Below, piece by piece: positions 7,857-15,941 of a stretch of 64,000 bases of DNA. Positions within the stretch are counted from its first letter, which is position 1. The number at the start of each line of letters is the position of its first letter. Position numbers and translations under genes: made by a program. Source of the stretch: Thioalkalivibrio sulfidiphilus (GTDB lineage: Bacteria > Pseudomonadota > Gammaproteobacteria > Ectothiorhodospirales > Ectothiorhodospiraceae); contig NZ_KB898921.1 of NCBI RefSeq assembly GCF_000377945.1, positions 124,001 through 188,000 on the forward strand, read 5' to 3'. The notes under the pieces are model-generated. The model did no database searches. It was not told where the DNA came from and saw only the letters and a list, made by a program, of their open reading frames with translations.

Positions 7857-8909
7857 TCAATCCATCAGGTTGACCTCGATGCCCTGATCCCGCAACTCGT
7901 AGGCGCGTGCATCCAGATAGCGTTGCAGTTCCGGTTGCTCCCGGTAGGCGCCGCTCAGGACATAATGCATGACACCCTGCACGTGAAAGGTCCGGAAGTA
8001 TCCCTCGGTACGGATCACCTCGCCATCCTCGGGATGCATGTACACCAGGGTAGGCGTGAAGATGACGTTCATCTCACGGGCCCATTCCCTGGCCTCCATC
8101 CTTTTTCCTGAGGGGGTCGTGACAGGGTCACGGGACCAGATGTTCACGTGGGCGATGTTGAACTGATCCAGCAGTTCATTGCTGTGATCGCGGGCGAGGA
8201 TGTCCAGGTGAAGTTCGTCGCAGGCGGTGCACTGCTCCTGTTCGAAGAACACCAGCAACGGCCGATCACTGCCCTTCATCACTTCGGAGAGATCAAAGGG
8301 CGGCGTCATCCAGCCCTCGCGCACGTGCAGCTTGCCCGAAGCCGGTTCTTCACCCACCTTGGCAAGGTATTCCGGGAAGCTCATGTCGTTCTCCCGGCGC
8401 TGTCCAATGTAGTCCAGTGCCACCCTGAATCGATGCGGGGGAAAGTAGCCATTGATTCGCGCCACCACCTCGCCGGATTCGTCAAACATCAGCAACGTGG
8501 GCGTGTACTGCACGCGCACACTACGGGCGAAATCCGCCTCGGTCATATCCGTACCATCGAGCCCCGTCACCTCGCGCGCGCCCCACATGTTGAGGGCCAC
8601 CACGTCGAAGTATTCACGCGTCTTCTCGACGATGTCCTGCTGCGCGAAGTTGTCGCGGATCAGGCGTTCACAATAGGGGCAGCCATCCTGATAGAAATAG
8701 ATCATTAGACGTCTGCCTTCGGCAGCGGCGTCCTCGATGTCCTCACGGATATCCAGAAAGGTGTCTCGAAACCAGTAAGGTGGCTCCACCCATCCTGGGT
8801 TCACCATGCCGGGAAGCAACGTTGCCTCGGCACGCGACTGTGCGCTGGCAGTGCTCCAGGCCATCAGAAGCATCAGGGTGACGATGAGAGAGAAGATAGC
8901 CGACTTCAT
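7857..8909 (-). CDS. Exported protein with two thioredoxin-fold domains
   Basis: A 350-residue protein with a cleavable signal peptide (residues 1-23, ending ASA). Domain 1 (about 50-170) has YFYQDGCPYCERLI, a CxxC redox site, and a cis-Pro motif YTPTLL. Domain 2 (about 195-320) has FFEQEQCTACDEL and FTPTLV. Each domain thus keeps a CxxC pair and cis-proline, giving a tandem periplasmic thiol-redox protein of the SoxW/thioredoxin-like (DUF255/thioredoxin_2) type. It could reduce or isomerise disulfides, or serve sulfur oxidation; the neighbours do not decide this. Confidence 0.82.
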   Translation of the reverse strand: MKSAIFSLIVTLMLLMAWSTASAQSRAEATLLPGMVNPGWVEPPYWFRDTFLDIREDIEDAAAEGRRLMIYFYQDGCPYCERLIRDNFAQQDIVEKTREYFDVVALNMWGAREVTGLDGTDMTEADFARSVRVQYTPTLLMFDESGEVVARINGYFPPHRFRVALDYIGQRRENDMSFPEYLAKVGEEPASGKLHVREGWMTPPFDLSEVMKGSDRPLLVFFEQEQCTACDELHLDILARDHSNELLDQFNIAHVNIWSRDPVTTPSGKRMEAREWAREMNVIFTPTLVYMHPEDGEVIRTEGYFRTFHVQGVMHYVLSGAYREQPELQRYLDARAYELRDQGIEVNLMD

Positions 8910-9057
8910 GTTCCGCCTTCCTTATCGAGAGACGGACCGTCGGTCGCCGGAAGCGTTGTGGACGGGTCCGCCCGAGTGGGTCGTGCATCGGACATGTCAT
9001 AAATCGACATGATGCCATCATAAATATCAGACGCACCGTGTACATGCAAAGTTTCAA

Positions 9058-9336
9058 TCAGATGAAAGGTGACAGCTGACAGCGCCATTGATGCATTGCA
9101 CCATCGTCTGCGCTGGGGCGTTTACCCGCTGTTGACTGTAGCGGACGTCCCTGCCGTCGAAACTCGATCCGACGCCCCAGGATCTGTTCCACCTCGTCGA
9201 CGAAACGTCCGTTTCCGGTCAATTGTCCACGTTGTAGGGCTTCCCGAATGAGCCGAGTCTCTGCCTCGGGCACTGCCTCCCGTATAAAGGCCCTGTATCG
9301 CTCCCGCCTGGCGGTGTCCGATGTCCCAAGCGCCAT
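9058..9336 (-). pseudogene. C-terminal remnant of a REP-associated tyrosine transposase (RAYT)
   Basis: Only the C-terminal end of a Y1/RAYT transposase survives: ALGTSDTARRERYRAFIRE, then LTGNGRFVDEVEQILGRR and a final RQGRP are characteristic of that family's tail. The catalytic HUH domain and Tyr helix are absent. The remnant abuts repeat copy B precisely at 9336, suggesting that rearrangement removed the rest. RAYTs mobilise REP hairpins, and several hairpins lie on both sides. Confidence 0.75.
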
Positions 9337-9609
9337 TGTCCAGGATCTTTCGTGCGCGTTCGGCGCAACCTTGAATCTCCGGGTTGGTGAAGAGAGGCGG
9401 AGATAAGAGGGCCCTGGGTCTGTCCGGCTACTAAAAGGGGGCGGAGGGATTACAGGTTGACCCTCCGCCTCCCTCTAACTGTCTTTCGCGATGCTTCCTG
9501 CTGCTTACAAGGGCATCAATTGTACTTAAATTGCGCGTTTAAGGCCGAATTTTGGCTGTTTTCAAGGGGATTATTCTTTATAAACATTAGGTTGCAGAGG
9601 TCCGACCCC
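9336..9609. repeat. 274-bp intergenic repeat, copy B (with internal hairpin)
   Basis: Homologous to 6592-6866 over its full length with scattered substitutions. The internal hairpin pairs 9437-9449 (GGGGGCGGAGGG) with 9461-9473 imperfectly. It occupies most of the 350-bp gap between the transposase remnant and the small gene at 9691. No gene is seen in the repeat itself. Confidence 0.75.
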
Positions 9610-9690
9610 GTTATTTGAGGTGAGACCACTTAATCAGACGTTTCCTAATATTAGCGGATATTGCTCTCTGACCCGGTTTTCGGTTTTTTA

Positions 9691-9891
9691 TTATTCTAGC
9701 AGGCCTTCCTTTCGCCATTGTGCTGCGGATTTTAAAATCCCACATTCTGTGCAGATATAATCGCCAGTACCACCACCTGGACCCTTTTCTTGCGTGAGTC
9801 TTCCATGTTTACCATTGTTGCATAACCTATCAACGGTTTCTTGCTCATTTTTTGATAAACCGTGCCAATCTCTAGCGGTAGATTTCCACAT
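9691..9891 (-). CDS. Small hypothetical protein with possible zinc ribbon
   Basis: A 66-residue protein from the ATG at 9891, chosen because AGGAG lies eight bases upstream; a GTG at 9900 also opens the frame. It has ICTECG plus an earlier Cys and His (LCNNGKH), which could form a small zinc-binding site. It is AT-richer than most of the window, like the three genes upstream on the same strand, and may belong to the same acquired module. I do not recognise a family. Confidence 0.55.
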   Translation of the reverse strand: MWKSTARDWHGLSKNEQETVDRLCNNGKHGRLTQEKGPGGGTGDYICTECGILKSAAQWRKEGLLE

Positions 9892-9919
9892 ACGATTCAC
9901 TCCTAAAATTTATAGAACT

Positions 9920-9965
9920 AAAAGGGGACGGAGTGGATTAAAATTTAATCCCTCCGTCCCCTTTT
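9920..9965. repeat. Long hairpin, AAAAGGGGACGGAG family
   Basis: Arms 9920-9942 and 9944-9965 pair with one mismatch or bulge. It carries the same GGACGGAG...CTCCGTCC motif as the other island hairpins. It lies between the small gene and the DUF262 gene and could act as a terminator for the latter, since a T-run follows on the plus strand side only. Confidence 0.7.
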
Positions 9966-10051
9966 TCTGGTTTATGTACACTTTGAGCGCAATAAGTAAA
10001 CTGTCCCCGGATTTCGGTTTATGCGCATATTTATGTATGAACAGAGGCTCC

Positions 10052-11095
10052 CTAAGCCTCGAACAGATGACAAACACGGGATTCCAAAGCTTCGAATCGC
10101 CGCTTTCTACTACCAAGATCGGTACTCGCGCGTATACCCGCTCCGTAATCTCGGGCTTCTTGGGGTAGCGTGTGCTTGTCTGCATCTTCTGCGCTAACAA
10201 ACTCATCAATCTGCGAGGCAAACTGGCGCAGCGTATCGGCGGCCTCCTGTCGCGAATCAGACGCGAGTGGTAGAGCTTCGTGATATTTGGCCATCACAAG
10301 GAATAAGGTGTAAAAGTCCGTCTTTTTACTCCATCGTGTTCTTGCCAAGTCCGGCAGCACCTGCGTGAGCTCTCCCAGGACATCGCGAAAAATCTTCTTC
10401 ACACGCGCTCCGTGCTCAAATGAGTCTTCATAGACTTGGTAATAATGCTCAAGTTTGGCTTTCTTATTCTGATGTCCATTCAGTACCGCAACCGTGAGTT
10501 CGCTAATGAACTCAACATCTAGCATCCGACGTATATCATTCGGCGAAAAAATGCCAAATTGAGACCACTCGTCCCAATCAGAAATCTCATTCATTAACTT
10601 TATGAATGGCCCCCAGTATGTAGCTTGCCGTAATTCCTGTTTATTCAGGGCCGCGACGTTCTTATTCAATCGTTGAAAGATCTCCCGGATCTGTGCGTCA
10701 TCCATTTCGGGTAGCTGCCGTACGATAAAATCGTACTGACGAATCCTCTTTCTATCGTGCACCGTCAGGTCGTCGAAGTACATGTCACCCCAAGTGGGGC
10801 TGTCCTTCGGGTCTAAAGCAAACCCTCCCGCTACATACTCCAATACTGCTCTAAGGCGCTGCTGCCCATCCACGACTACGTACCGCGCATCTCCCTCGTC
10901 GTTCACCAAGTCCTGCATATAGATTTCCGGAATTGGAAAACCCGAGAGAATTGTATCTATAAGAAAGCTCTTCTGCCTATGCACCCAGACCGGATTTCTC
11001 TGAAAAGGCGGCTTCATGTCGAGTTCACCCGCTTCGTGCGCTTTCACGAGCCAGTGCACATTTCGCGTTGTTGTGTTCAGGAATTTCTTAATCAT
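10052..11095 (-). CDS. DUF262 domain protein (ParB/GmrS-like NTP-dependent family)
   Basis: A 347-residue protein. The DUF262 signature is clear: PPFQRNPVW at 29-37, KSFLIDTILSGFPIPEIYM at 42-60 and DGQQRLRAV at 76-84, the ParB-fold active-site motif. DUF262 forms the N-terminal half of type IV restriction enzyme GmrSD and occurs in many defence loci. No C-terminal DUF1524 HNH nuclease is visible, so this is a DUF262-only protein with a helical C-terminal half. Its start overlaps the stop of the nucleotidyltransferase gene by eight bases, so the two are translationally coupled. Confidence 0.88.
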   Translation of the reverse strand: MIKKFLNTTTRNVHWLVKAHEAGELDMKPPFQRNPVWVHRQKSFLIDTILSGFPIPEIYMQDLVNDEGDARYVVVDGQQRLRAVLEYVAGGFALDPKDSPTWGDMYFDDLTVHDRKRIRQYDFIVRQLPEMDDAQIREIFQRLNKNVAALNKQELRQATYWGPFIKLMNEISDWDEWSQFGIFSPNDIRRMLDVEFISELTVAVLNGHQNKKAKLEHYYQVYEDSFEHGARVKKIFRDVLGELTQVLPDLARTRWSKKTDFYTLFLVMAKYHEALPLASDSRQEAADTLRQFASQIDEFVSAEDADKHTLPQEARDYGAGIRASTDLGSRKRRFEALESRVCHLFEA

Positions 11096-11678
11096 CGTCG
11101 TTCCCTGCTGTCGCGATTTCGCGCAGCTTTTTTATGTTATTAGTGTGATAAGCGGAGAGGGATTCGAAATCACGATAGACTCTCGCGTTGATGTCCCTAT
11201 CCTGAGTGGGTGCAATAGTTGTCATTTTCTCAAATGCCTCGAACCATTTTTTTCCGAATGGAAGTTTGGGCAGGAGATGTTTGGTATCAAATGTACCCCA
11301 GTAGATCAGGCGTTTCTTATGATCTTCCAAGGAGGCGCGCTGTTTGTTGCTTAAGGAATGGACTTTCGGCCCGAAGCTCCTAACGCAACGCCATGCTACG
11401 TCGAAGTGATATGCAGATATAATCGCAATATCAATGTCGGAAGAGTCGTCAAAATCGCGAAGATTCTTGAGGGGACTCAAGCTGAAGCCAACACATGCGC
11501 TACCAATAATCGTAATCGCACGACCATCAACCTCAATCTTTGAAGCGAGTTGAGACTTCCAATCGACGTATCCCTTCTGGTCGTTTCCAAAGATATGTGG
11601 GGTACGATCGATTACCCACCGTTGCGCGATCAGCGCAGGGCTGGTGCTCTCAAGTTCTTTGATGAAGTTATCCTTCAT
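11088..11678 (-). CDS. Nucleotidyltransferase-fold protein
   Basis: A 196-residue protein from the ATG at 11678 (AGGCGG upstream; the frame opens at a TTG at 11705). The pol-beta/MNT signature is visible: GSACVGFS from residue 59, then DSSDIDIAII with metal-binding Asp81 and Asp83. The spacing between GS and DxD is longer than in small MntA antitoxins. A HEPN gene lies upstream and DUF262 is coupled downstream. By analogy with HEPN-MNT pairs it may nucleotidylate the HEPN protein, but a sensor or second-messenger role is also possible. Confidence 0.75.
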   Translation of the reverse strand: MKDNFIKELESTSPALIAQRWVIDRTPHIFGNDQKGYVDWKSQLASKIEVDGRAITIIGSACVGFSLSPLKNLRDFDDSSDIDIAIISAYHFDVAWRCVRSFGPKVHSLSNKQRASLEDHKKRLIYWGTFDTKHLLPKLPFGKKWFEAFEKMTTIAPTQDRDINARVYRDFESLSAYHTNNIKKLREIATAGNDDD

Positions 11679-11849
11679 ATCCGCCTGGCGTCGAGACACT
11701 AACAATAGAGGTAGTCCGGAGAAACCGCGTCAGAGAGTCACTATCTCCGATATTTTCTAGGAAAAAGGCGACTGGGAAGAAGGTGACAGATCTATTTTTA
11801 CACCGCAATAATATATCTGCCACCTTTGTCAATCCCACTCTGAGTCGGT

Positions 11850-12536
11850 TTACGAATCCGGTTTGCGCATATTCCACGGGTAAGCCTCATGAATAAGACT
11901 CAGCAATACAGCCAAATTTTCTTTGACCATGGACAGCGCCCGCTCTAGGTACGGTAGTCCTAATACGAGCTGATTGTCTCGCAATTCAATATCGCTTGTT
12001 TTCTCAACGATAGTCTTTATGCTATGCAAGCGATTACTGCTTAAAGCGCCAATGTTTCCATTGGAGTGGGCAAAAACATTCCGTACGATTCTGATTTCAT
12101 TGAGATTCTGATCAAGGCGGACTTCCTTTCCAGCTACCAGTTTCAGATATAGTTCAATTCTCTTTTTCTGATTTTGCTCCCTTAGCCCATCGAGCGATAG
12201 CGGGCAAGATTCCTGACTCTTGACATAGGAGCAAACCTGCGCGGCGCCTTCTTCAAAAGCCGCCCAAGTTGCTACTAAAACCGAACCACCGAGCAGGCTT
12301 GGAATAAGACCATTAACGGTCCAATCGTGGGTCTCATACTCTTCAGCAAGATCATTCTCGGATAAGCCTGGATAGTCCTTCTCCAATCGGGCCTTGAACC
12401 GAATCATGCTTTGATCTTGGATGACAGGAAGGAACTCGATCACCGCGTTCAAGTAATCTTCTACAGACCCGATCTTGGCGCTTATCGCCAATCCTGGATA
12501 TCCATCTTCGAAGATGCGTTGGAGGTCAAATTCCAT
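11850..12536 (-). CDS. HEPN-domain protein (candidate ribonuclease)
   Basis: A 228-residue helical protein. The C-terminal half contains EIRIVRNVFAHSNGN, in which R152-N153-x3-H157 matches the Rx4-6H catalytic motif of HEPN RNases, including the usual polar residue after Arg. The helix ATWAAFEEGAAQVCSYV is like the first HEPN helix of larger MAE_28990/RiboL-PSP-type families. It is the first gene of an AT-richer minus-strand cluster with the nucleotidyltransferase (172 bp away) and DUF262. Family assignment rests on the motif and fold pattern only. Confidence 0.65.
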   Translation of the reverse strand: MEFDLQRIFEDGYPGLAISAKIGSVEDYLNAVIEFLPVIQDQSMIRFKARLEKDYPGLSENDLAEEYETHDWTVNGLIPSLLGGSVLVATWAAFEEGAAQVCSYVKSQESCPLSLDGLREQNQKKRIELYLKLVAGKEVRLDQNLNEIRIVRNVFAHSNGNIGALSSNRLHSIKTIVEKTSDIELRDNQLVLGLPYLERALSMVKENLAVLLSLIHEAYPWNMRKPDS

Positions 12537-12767
12537 CTTTAGTTAAGGCTTTGGTAAAGGTGCAGTTGGCGCGCCCAGCGGTCCAGACGCCACCTGCAAC
12601 CATGAGCGGTGCAAAAATAATTCTGTCACCATTTTTACCTCTGACCAGGTTTATCAATCTGCCTCAAGAATAACGCAGGTTTCCATGGGGCTGAACCCAT
12701 GGCGAGATAAGCAGGGCGCGGCGAATGCGCTCCGCTCATCCGCCCTACGCTACAGGAAAGCTCGTAT

Positions 12768-13229
12768 TCAGGAATTCCAGCGCAACGCCATCAGTGAGGT
12801 ACGACGCCACCCGCGCCGAGTATAGAAGTCCAGTGCCGAGGTGTTGTCCATATCAGCCAGCAATTGCAGCCGGCTGAGCCCCATCTCCCGCGCACAAGCC
12901 TCCATTCCCTGAAGCAATCGCCCGCCAATCCCCTCCCCCCGATGCCCCTCACCCACCACCAGATCCTCCACGAGCCCGACAGGCCCCCCTTCCGCCGTGG
13001 AGACCAGCGTCTGCACGCTGATCATGCCCACCACCCTGCCTTCCCGCTCGGCCACCAGCACGTGAGCGCCGGGCTGCCCCAGCAACAACGCAAGCCCCCG
13101 GCCCTGCTTCTCCGCATCCGGCACGAAGTCTTGCTCGATGCTGAACAGCTGGGCGAGGAGCTCCACCATGGCGGGGATGTCGTCCGCCACGGCGTCGCGG
13201 ATCAGGACGGGATCACTCTTCGTCCCCAT
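12768..13229 (-). CDS. GNAT-family N-acetyltransferase
   Basis: A 153-residue acetyltransferase. Motif A for acetyl-CoA binding reads EDLVVGEGHRGEGIGGRLL and the C-terminal motif B region ALDFYTRRGWRRT is typical. The start overlaps the end of the XRE-cupin gene by 17 bp, so it is probably the last gene of the methylamine operon. The substrate is not evident; it could acetylate an amine or polyamine. Confidence 0.88.
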   Translation of the reverse strand: MGTKSDPVLIRDAVADDIPAMVELLAQLFSIEQDFVPDAEKQGRGLALLLGQPGAHVLVAEREGRVVGMISVQTLVSTAEGGPVGLVEDLVVGEGHRGEGIGGRLLQGMEACAREMGLSRLQLLADMDNTSALDFYTRRGWRRTSLMALRWNS

Positions 13230-13884
13230 AGTTGATCACCGCCAGGAAGCGGATCGGGACTTCCAGGAGTCGCTCGGGGCCGTGGGGGATGCTGCCCTTG
13301 AAGGTGAGGGAGTCGCCGGGCTCCAGGAGATAGGTGTTGCGGCCGTGGCGGTATTCGATGCGGCCTTCGAGCATGTAGATGAACTCCACGCCGGGATGGG
13401 TGAGGGTGGGGAACACCTCGCTGGCGTCGTCCATGGTGATGAGGAAGGGCTCCACCTGCTTGCGGGGGCCCTGGTCGTAGGCGAGCAGGTGGTAGGTATG
13501 ACCTCGGCGGGTGCCGCGGCGCACCACTTCCAGGCCCTCGCCGCTCTTCACGTGCTGGGCGCCGCCCTCGGGGACGTCGAAGTTCTTGAACAGCTGGGCC
13601 AGGGTCATGCCCAGCACACCCGACAACTTGCGCAGGGTCTCCAGGCTGGTGGAGACCTGGCCGTTCTCGATCTTGGAGAGCATGCCCCGGCTCACGCCGG
13701 CGAGATCGGCCACGTCGGCGATGGTGAGCGACTGGGCCTGGCGTTTTTCCCGCAGCACGTGGCCGATGTGCTGGTCCAGGTTGCGGTCCTCCGCGTGGGT
13801 TGCGGGTTCGGGCGCTGCAGGCCGCGCGGCCTTGCCGGCCGCCTTGGGTTTCGCCTTGCGGGTGGCCACGGTGGACACGCTCAA
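13213..13884 (-). CDS. XRE-cupin transcriptional regulator
   Basis: A 223-residue regulator. After a basic Ala/Pro-rich leader of about 35 residues comes an XRE helix-turn-helix (LTIADVADLAGVSRGMLSKI, ENGQVSTSLETL), then a C-terminal cupin (about 150-215: HPGVEFIYMLEGRIEYR, LEPGDSLTFKGSIPHGP). This architecture senses small amines or amino acids, as in PuuR. Four bases overlap with the upstream gene. It probably controls the operon that encodes it; the palindrome at 24477-24489 is a candidate site. Confidence 0.92.
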   Translation of the reverse strand: MSVSTVATRKAKPKAAGKAARPAAPEPATHAEDRNLDQHIGHVLREKRQAQSLTIADVADLAGVSRGMLSKIENGQVSTSLETLRKLSGVLGMTLAQLFKNFDVPEGGAQHVKSGEGLEVVRRGTRRGHTYHLLAYDQGPRKQVEPFLITMDDASEVFPTLTHPGVEFIYMLEGRIEYRHGRNTYLLEPGDSLTFKGSIPHGPERLLEVPIRFLAVINYGDEE

Positions 13885-15230
13885 TAGCCGCTCACGCCCG
13901 GGATCCAGTCGGTGCCGGCCAGGGGGATCTTGGCCATGGCGGCGGCCTCGATGGTGAGCGCGGCGAGGTCCTCCCGCTCCAGGTTGTGCACGTTGGACTT
14001 GCCGCAGGCCCGGGCGAGCGTGGTCAGTTCCATGGTGAGGGTCTGCAGGTAGTTCTTCACCCGACGCGCGCCCCAGTCCACGTCCAGGCGCTTTTCCAGT
14101 TCCGGCGTCTGGGTGGCGATGCCCACGGGGCAGCGGCCGGTGTGGCAGTGGTGGCAGTAGCCGGGCGCGGTGCCCAGCGCCGCGAAGTCCTCGGTGGCGT
14201 CCACCAGTTCACCGTTCATGTGGTAGTGCCGGGCGTTGCAGCCGAGCGCCATCATGGCGGCCTGGCCGATGGACACGGCGTCGGCGCCCATGGCGAGCGC
14301 CTTGGCCACGTCCGCGCCGCTGCGGATGCCGCCGGAGATGATGAGCTGCACCTGGCCCACCATGTCGATCTCCTCCAGGGCCTCCACCGCCTGGCGCAGG
14401 GCGGCAAGCGTGGGGATGCCGGCGTGTTCGATGAACACCTGCTGGGTGGCGGCGGTGCCGCCCTGCATGCCGTCCACCACCACCACGTCGGCGCCGGCGG
14501 CCACGGCGAGCTTCACGTCGTTCTTCACCCGGGTCGCGCCCACCTTCACGTAGATGGGTACCTGCCAGTCGGTGATCTCGCGCAGCTCGGAGAGCTTGAT
14601 GGCCAGATCATCGGAGCCGGTCCAGTCGGGATGGCGGCAGGCGGAACGCTGGTCCACGCCCTCGGGCAGGGTGCGCATCTTCGCCACCCGGGGGCTGATC
14701 TTCTGACCCAGCAGCATGCCGCCGCCGCCGGGCTTGGCGCCCTGCCCGATCACCAGTTCGATGGCGTCGGCCTTGCGCAGGTCGTCGGGGTTGAAGCCGT
14801 AGCGCGACGGCAGGCACTGGTAGACCAGGGTCTTGGAGGAACGGCGTTCCTCGGGCGTCATGCCGCCATCACCGGTGGTGGTGGAGGTGCCCATCTCGCC
14901 GGCGGCGCGGCCCAGCGCGTCCTTGGCCTGGGCGGTGAGCGCGCCGAAGCTCATGCCGGCGATGGTGATGGGGATGCCGAGCTCGATGGGTTTCTTGGCG
15001 AAACGGGTGCCGAGCACCGTCTTCGTCTCGCACTTCTCCCGGTAGCCTTCCAGCGGATAGCGGGAGGCCGAGGCGGTGAGGAAGGTCAGGTCGTCGAAGG
15101 TGGGCAGGCGGCGTTTGGCGCCCAGCCCGCGGATCTCGTAGAGCCCGTGCTCGGCGGCCTGCTGGATGTAGTGCAGCGTGTGGTCGCCGTAGGTGTAGTT
15201 GGGCTCGATGTAGATGTTCTTGCTCATCAC
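13881..15230 (-). CDS. mgsC: N-methylglutamate synthase subunit C (GltB/GlxD-like FMN-binding)
   Basis: A 449-residue homologue of the FMN domain of glutamate synthase. It shows ITIAGMSFGALTAQAKDALG, GQGAKPGGGGMLLGQKI, VVVVDGMQGGTAA, the phosphate-binding IISGGIRSGADV, and the Fe-S cysteines in YCHHCHTGRCPVG. With the two preceding subunits it would transfer methylamine from gamma-glutamylmethylamide to 2-oxoglutarate to give N-methylglutamate. The same family is called GlxD in rhizobial and pseudomonad glx clusters; the adjacent gmaS and mgd genes favour the Mgs reading. Confidence 0.82.
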   Translation of the reverse strand: MMSKNIYIEPNYTYGDHTLHYIQQAAEHGLYEIRGLGAKRRLPTFDDLTFLTASASRYPLEGYREKCETKTVLGTRFAKKPIELGIPITIAGMSFGALTAQAKDALGRAAGEMGTSTTTGDGGMTPEERRSSKTLVYQCLPSRYGFNPDDLRKADAIELVIGQGAKPGGGGMLLGQKISPRVAKMRTLPEGVDQRSACRHPDWTGSDDLAIKLSELREITDWQVPIYVKVGATRVKNDVKLAVAAGADVVVVDGMQGGTAATQQVFIEHAGIPTLAALRQAVEALEEIDMVGQVQLIISGGIRSGADVAKALAMGADAVSIGQAAMMALGCNARHYHMNGELVDATEDFAALGTAPGYCHHCHTGRCPVGIATQTPELEKRLDVDWGARRVKNYLQTLTMELTTLARACGKSNVHNLEREDLAALTIEAAAMAKIPLAGTDWIPGVSGY

Positions 15231-15941
15231 TCAGTACTCCTGGTGGTGATCGGCGTTCCAGTGGTACAGGCTGCGGGCGGAGGCCACGCGCTTGAACTCC
15301 TGGAGGTCGTGGTCGAAGCCGGCCCGCTCCAGCAGGTTGGCCACCCGGGCGTAGTCGTCGTCGCTCATGGGTTCTTCCCGGGCATCGGCGCCCAGGCCGT
15401 GGATGGTGCCGCGCACGTAGATCACCGCCTCGTAGAGGGAATCCCCGAGGCCCGGGTCCGCGTCGCCGCACACCACCAGGGTGCCGGCCTGGGCCATGAA
15501 GGCGGACATGTGGCCGACGCTGCCGCCCACCACGATGTCGCAGCCCTTCATGGAGATGCCGCAGCGGGACGAGGCGTCGCCCTCGATGACCACCAGACCG
15601 CCGTGGCCGGAGGCGGCGACGCATTCGGAGGCGTTGCCCTTCACCCGGATGCTGCCGGACATGATGTTCTCGCCCACGCTCCAGCCCACGTTGCCGTGCA
15701 CGGTGATGTGGGCGAGCTTGTTCATGCCGCCCACGAAGTAGCCGGCGTGTCCCCGGATGTCGATGCTCACGGGGGCGTCCACGCCCACGGCCAGGTTGTG
15801 CCGGCCGTTGGGGTTGAGCACCTCGACGTGTTTCGCGCCGCTGCCGGGGAGCTCGTGGTGCAGGTACTGGTTCAGCTCGCGCACCGTGGTTTCCGACAGG
15901 TCGAAACGCACGGCCTCGGCGGTGGGGTTCAGCGTGTCCAC
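15231..15941 (-). CDS. mgsB: N-methylglutamate synthase subunit B (GltB C-terminal-like, GlxC)
   Basis: A 236-residue protein made almost wholly of the GXGXG right-handed beta-helix of glutamate synthase (repeats such as GHAGYFVGGMNKLAHITVHG, GMSMKG-like GISMKGCDIVVGGSVG). This domain has a structural role in GltB. It lies directly before mgsC (stop and start adjacent) and overlaps mgsA by 13 bases. It forms a complex with MgsA and MgsC by homology. Confidence 0.82.
   Translation of the reverse strand: MDTLNPTAEAVRFDLSETTVRELNQYLHHELPGSGAKHVEVLNPNGRHNLAVGVDAPVSIDIRGHAGYFVGGMNKLAHITVHGNVGWSVGENIMSGSIRVKGNASECVAASGHGGLVVIEGDASSRCGISMKGCDIVVGGSVGHMSAFMAQAGTLVVCGDADPGLGDSLYEAVIYVRGTIHGLGADAREEPMSDDDYARVANLLERAGFDHDLQEFKRVASARSLYHWNADHHQEY

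Noticed and set aside
11668-11877. Small ORF between the HEPN and nucleotidyltransferase genes
   Set aside because: It overlaps both neighbours and its region contains a GGTGACAGAT...ATATCTGCCACC imperfect repeat; no coding signature.
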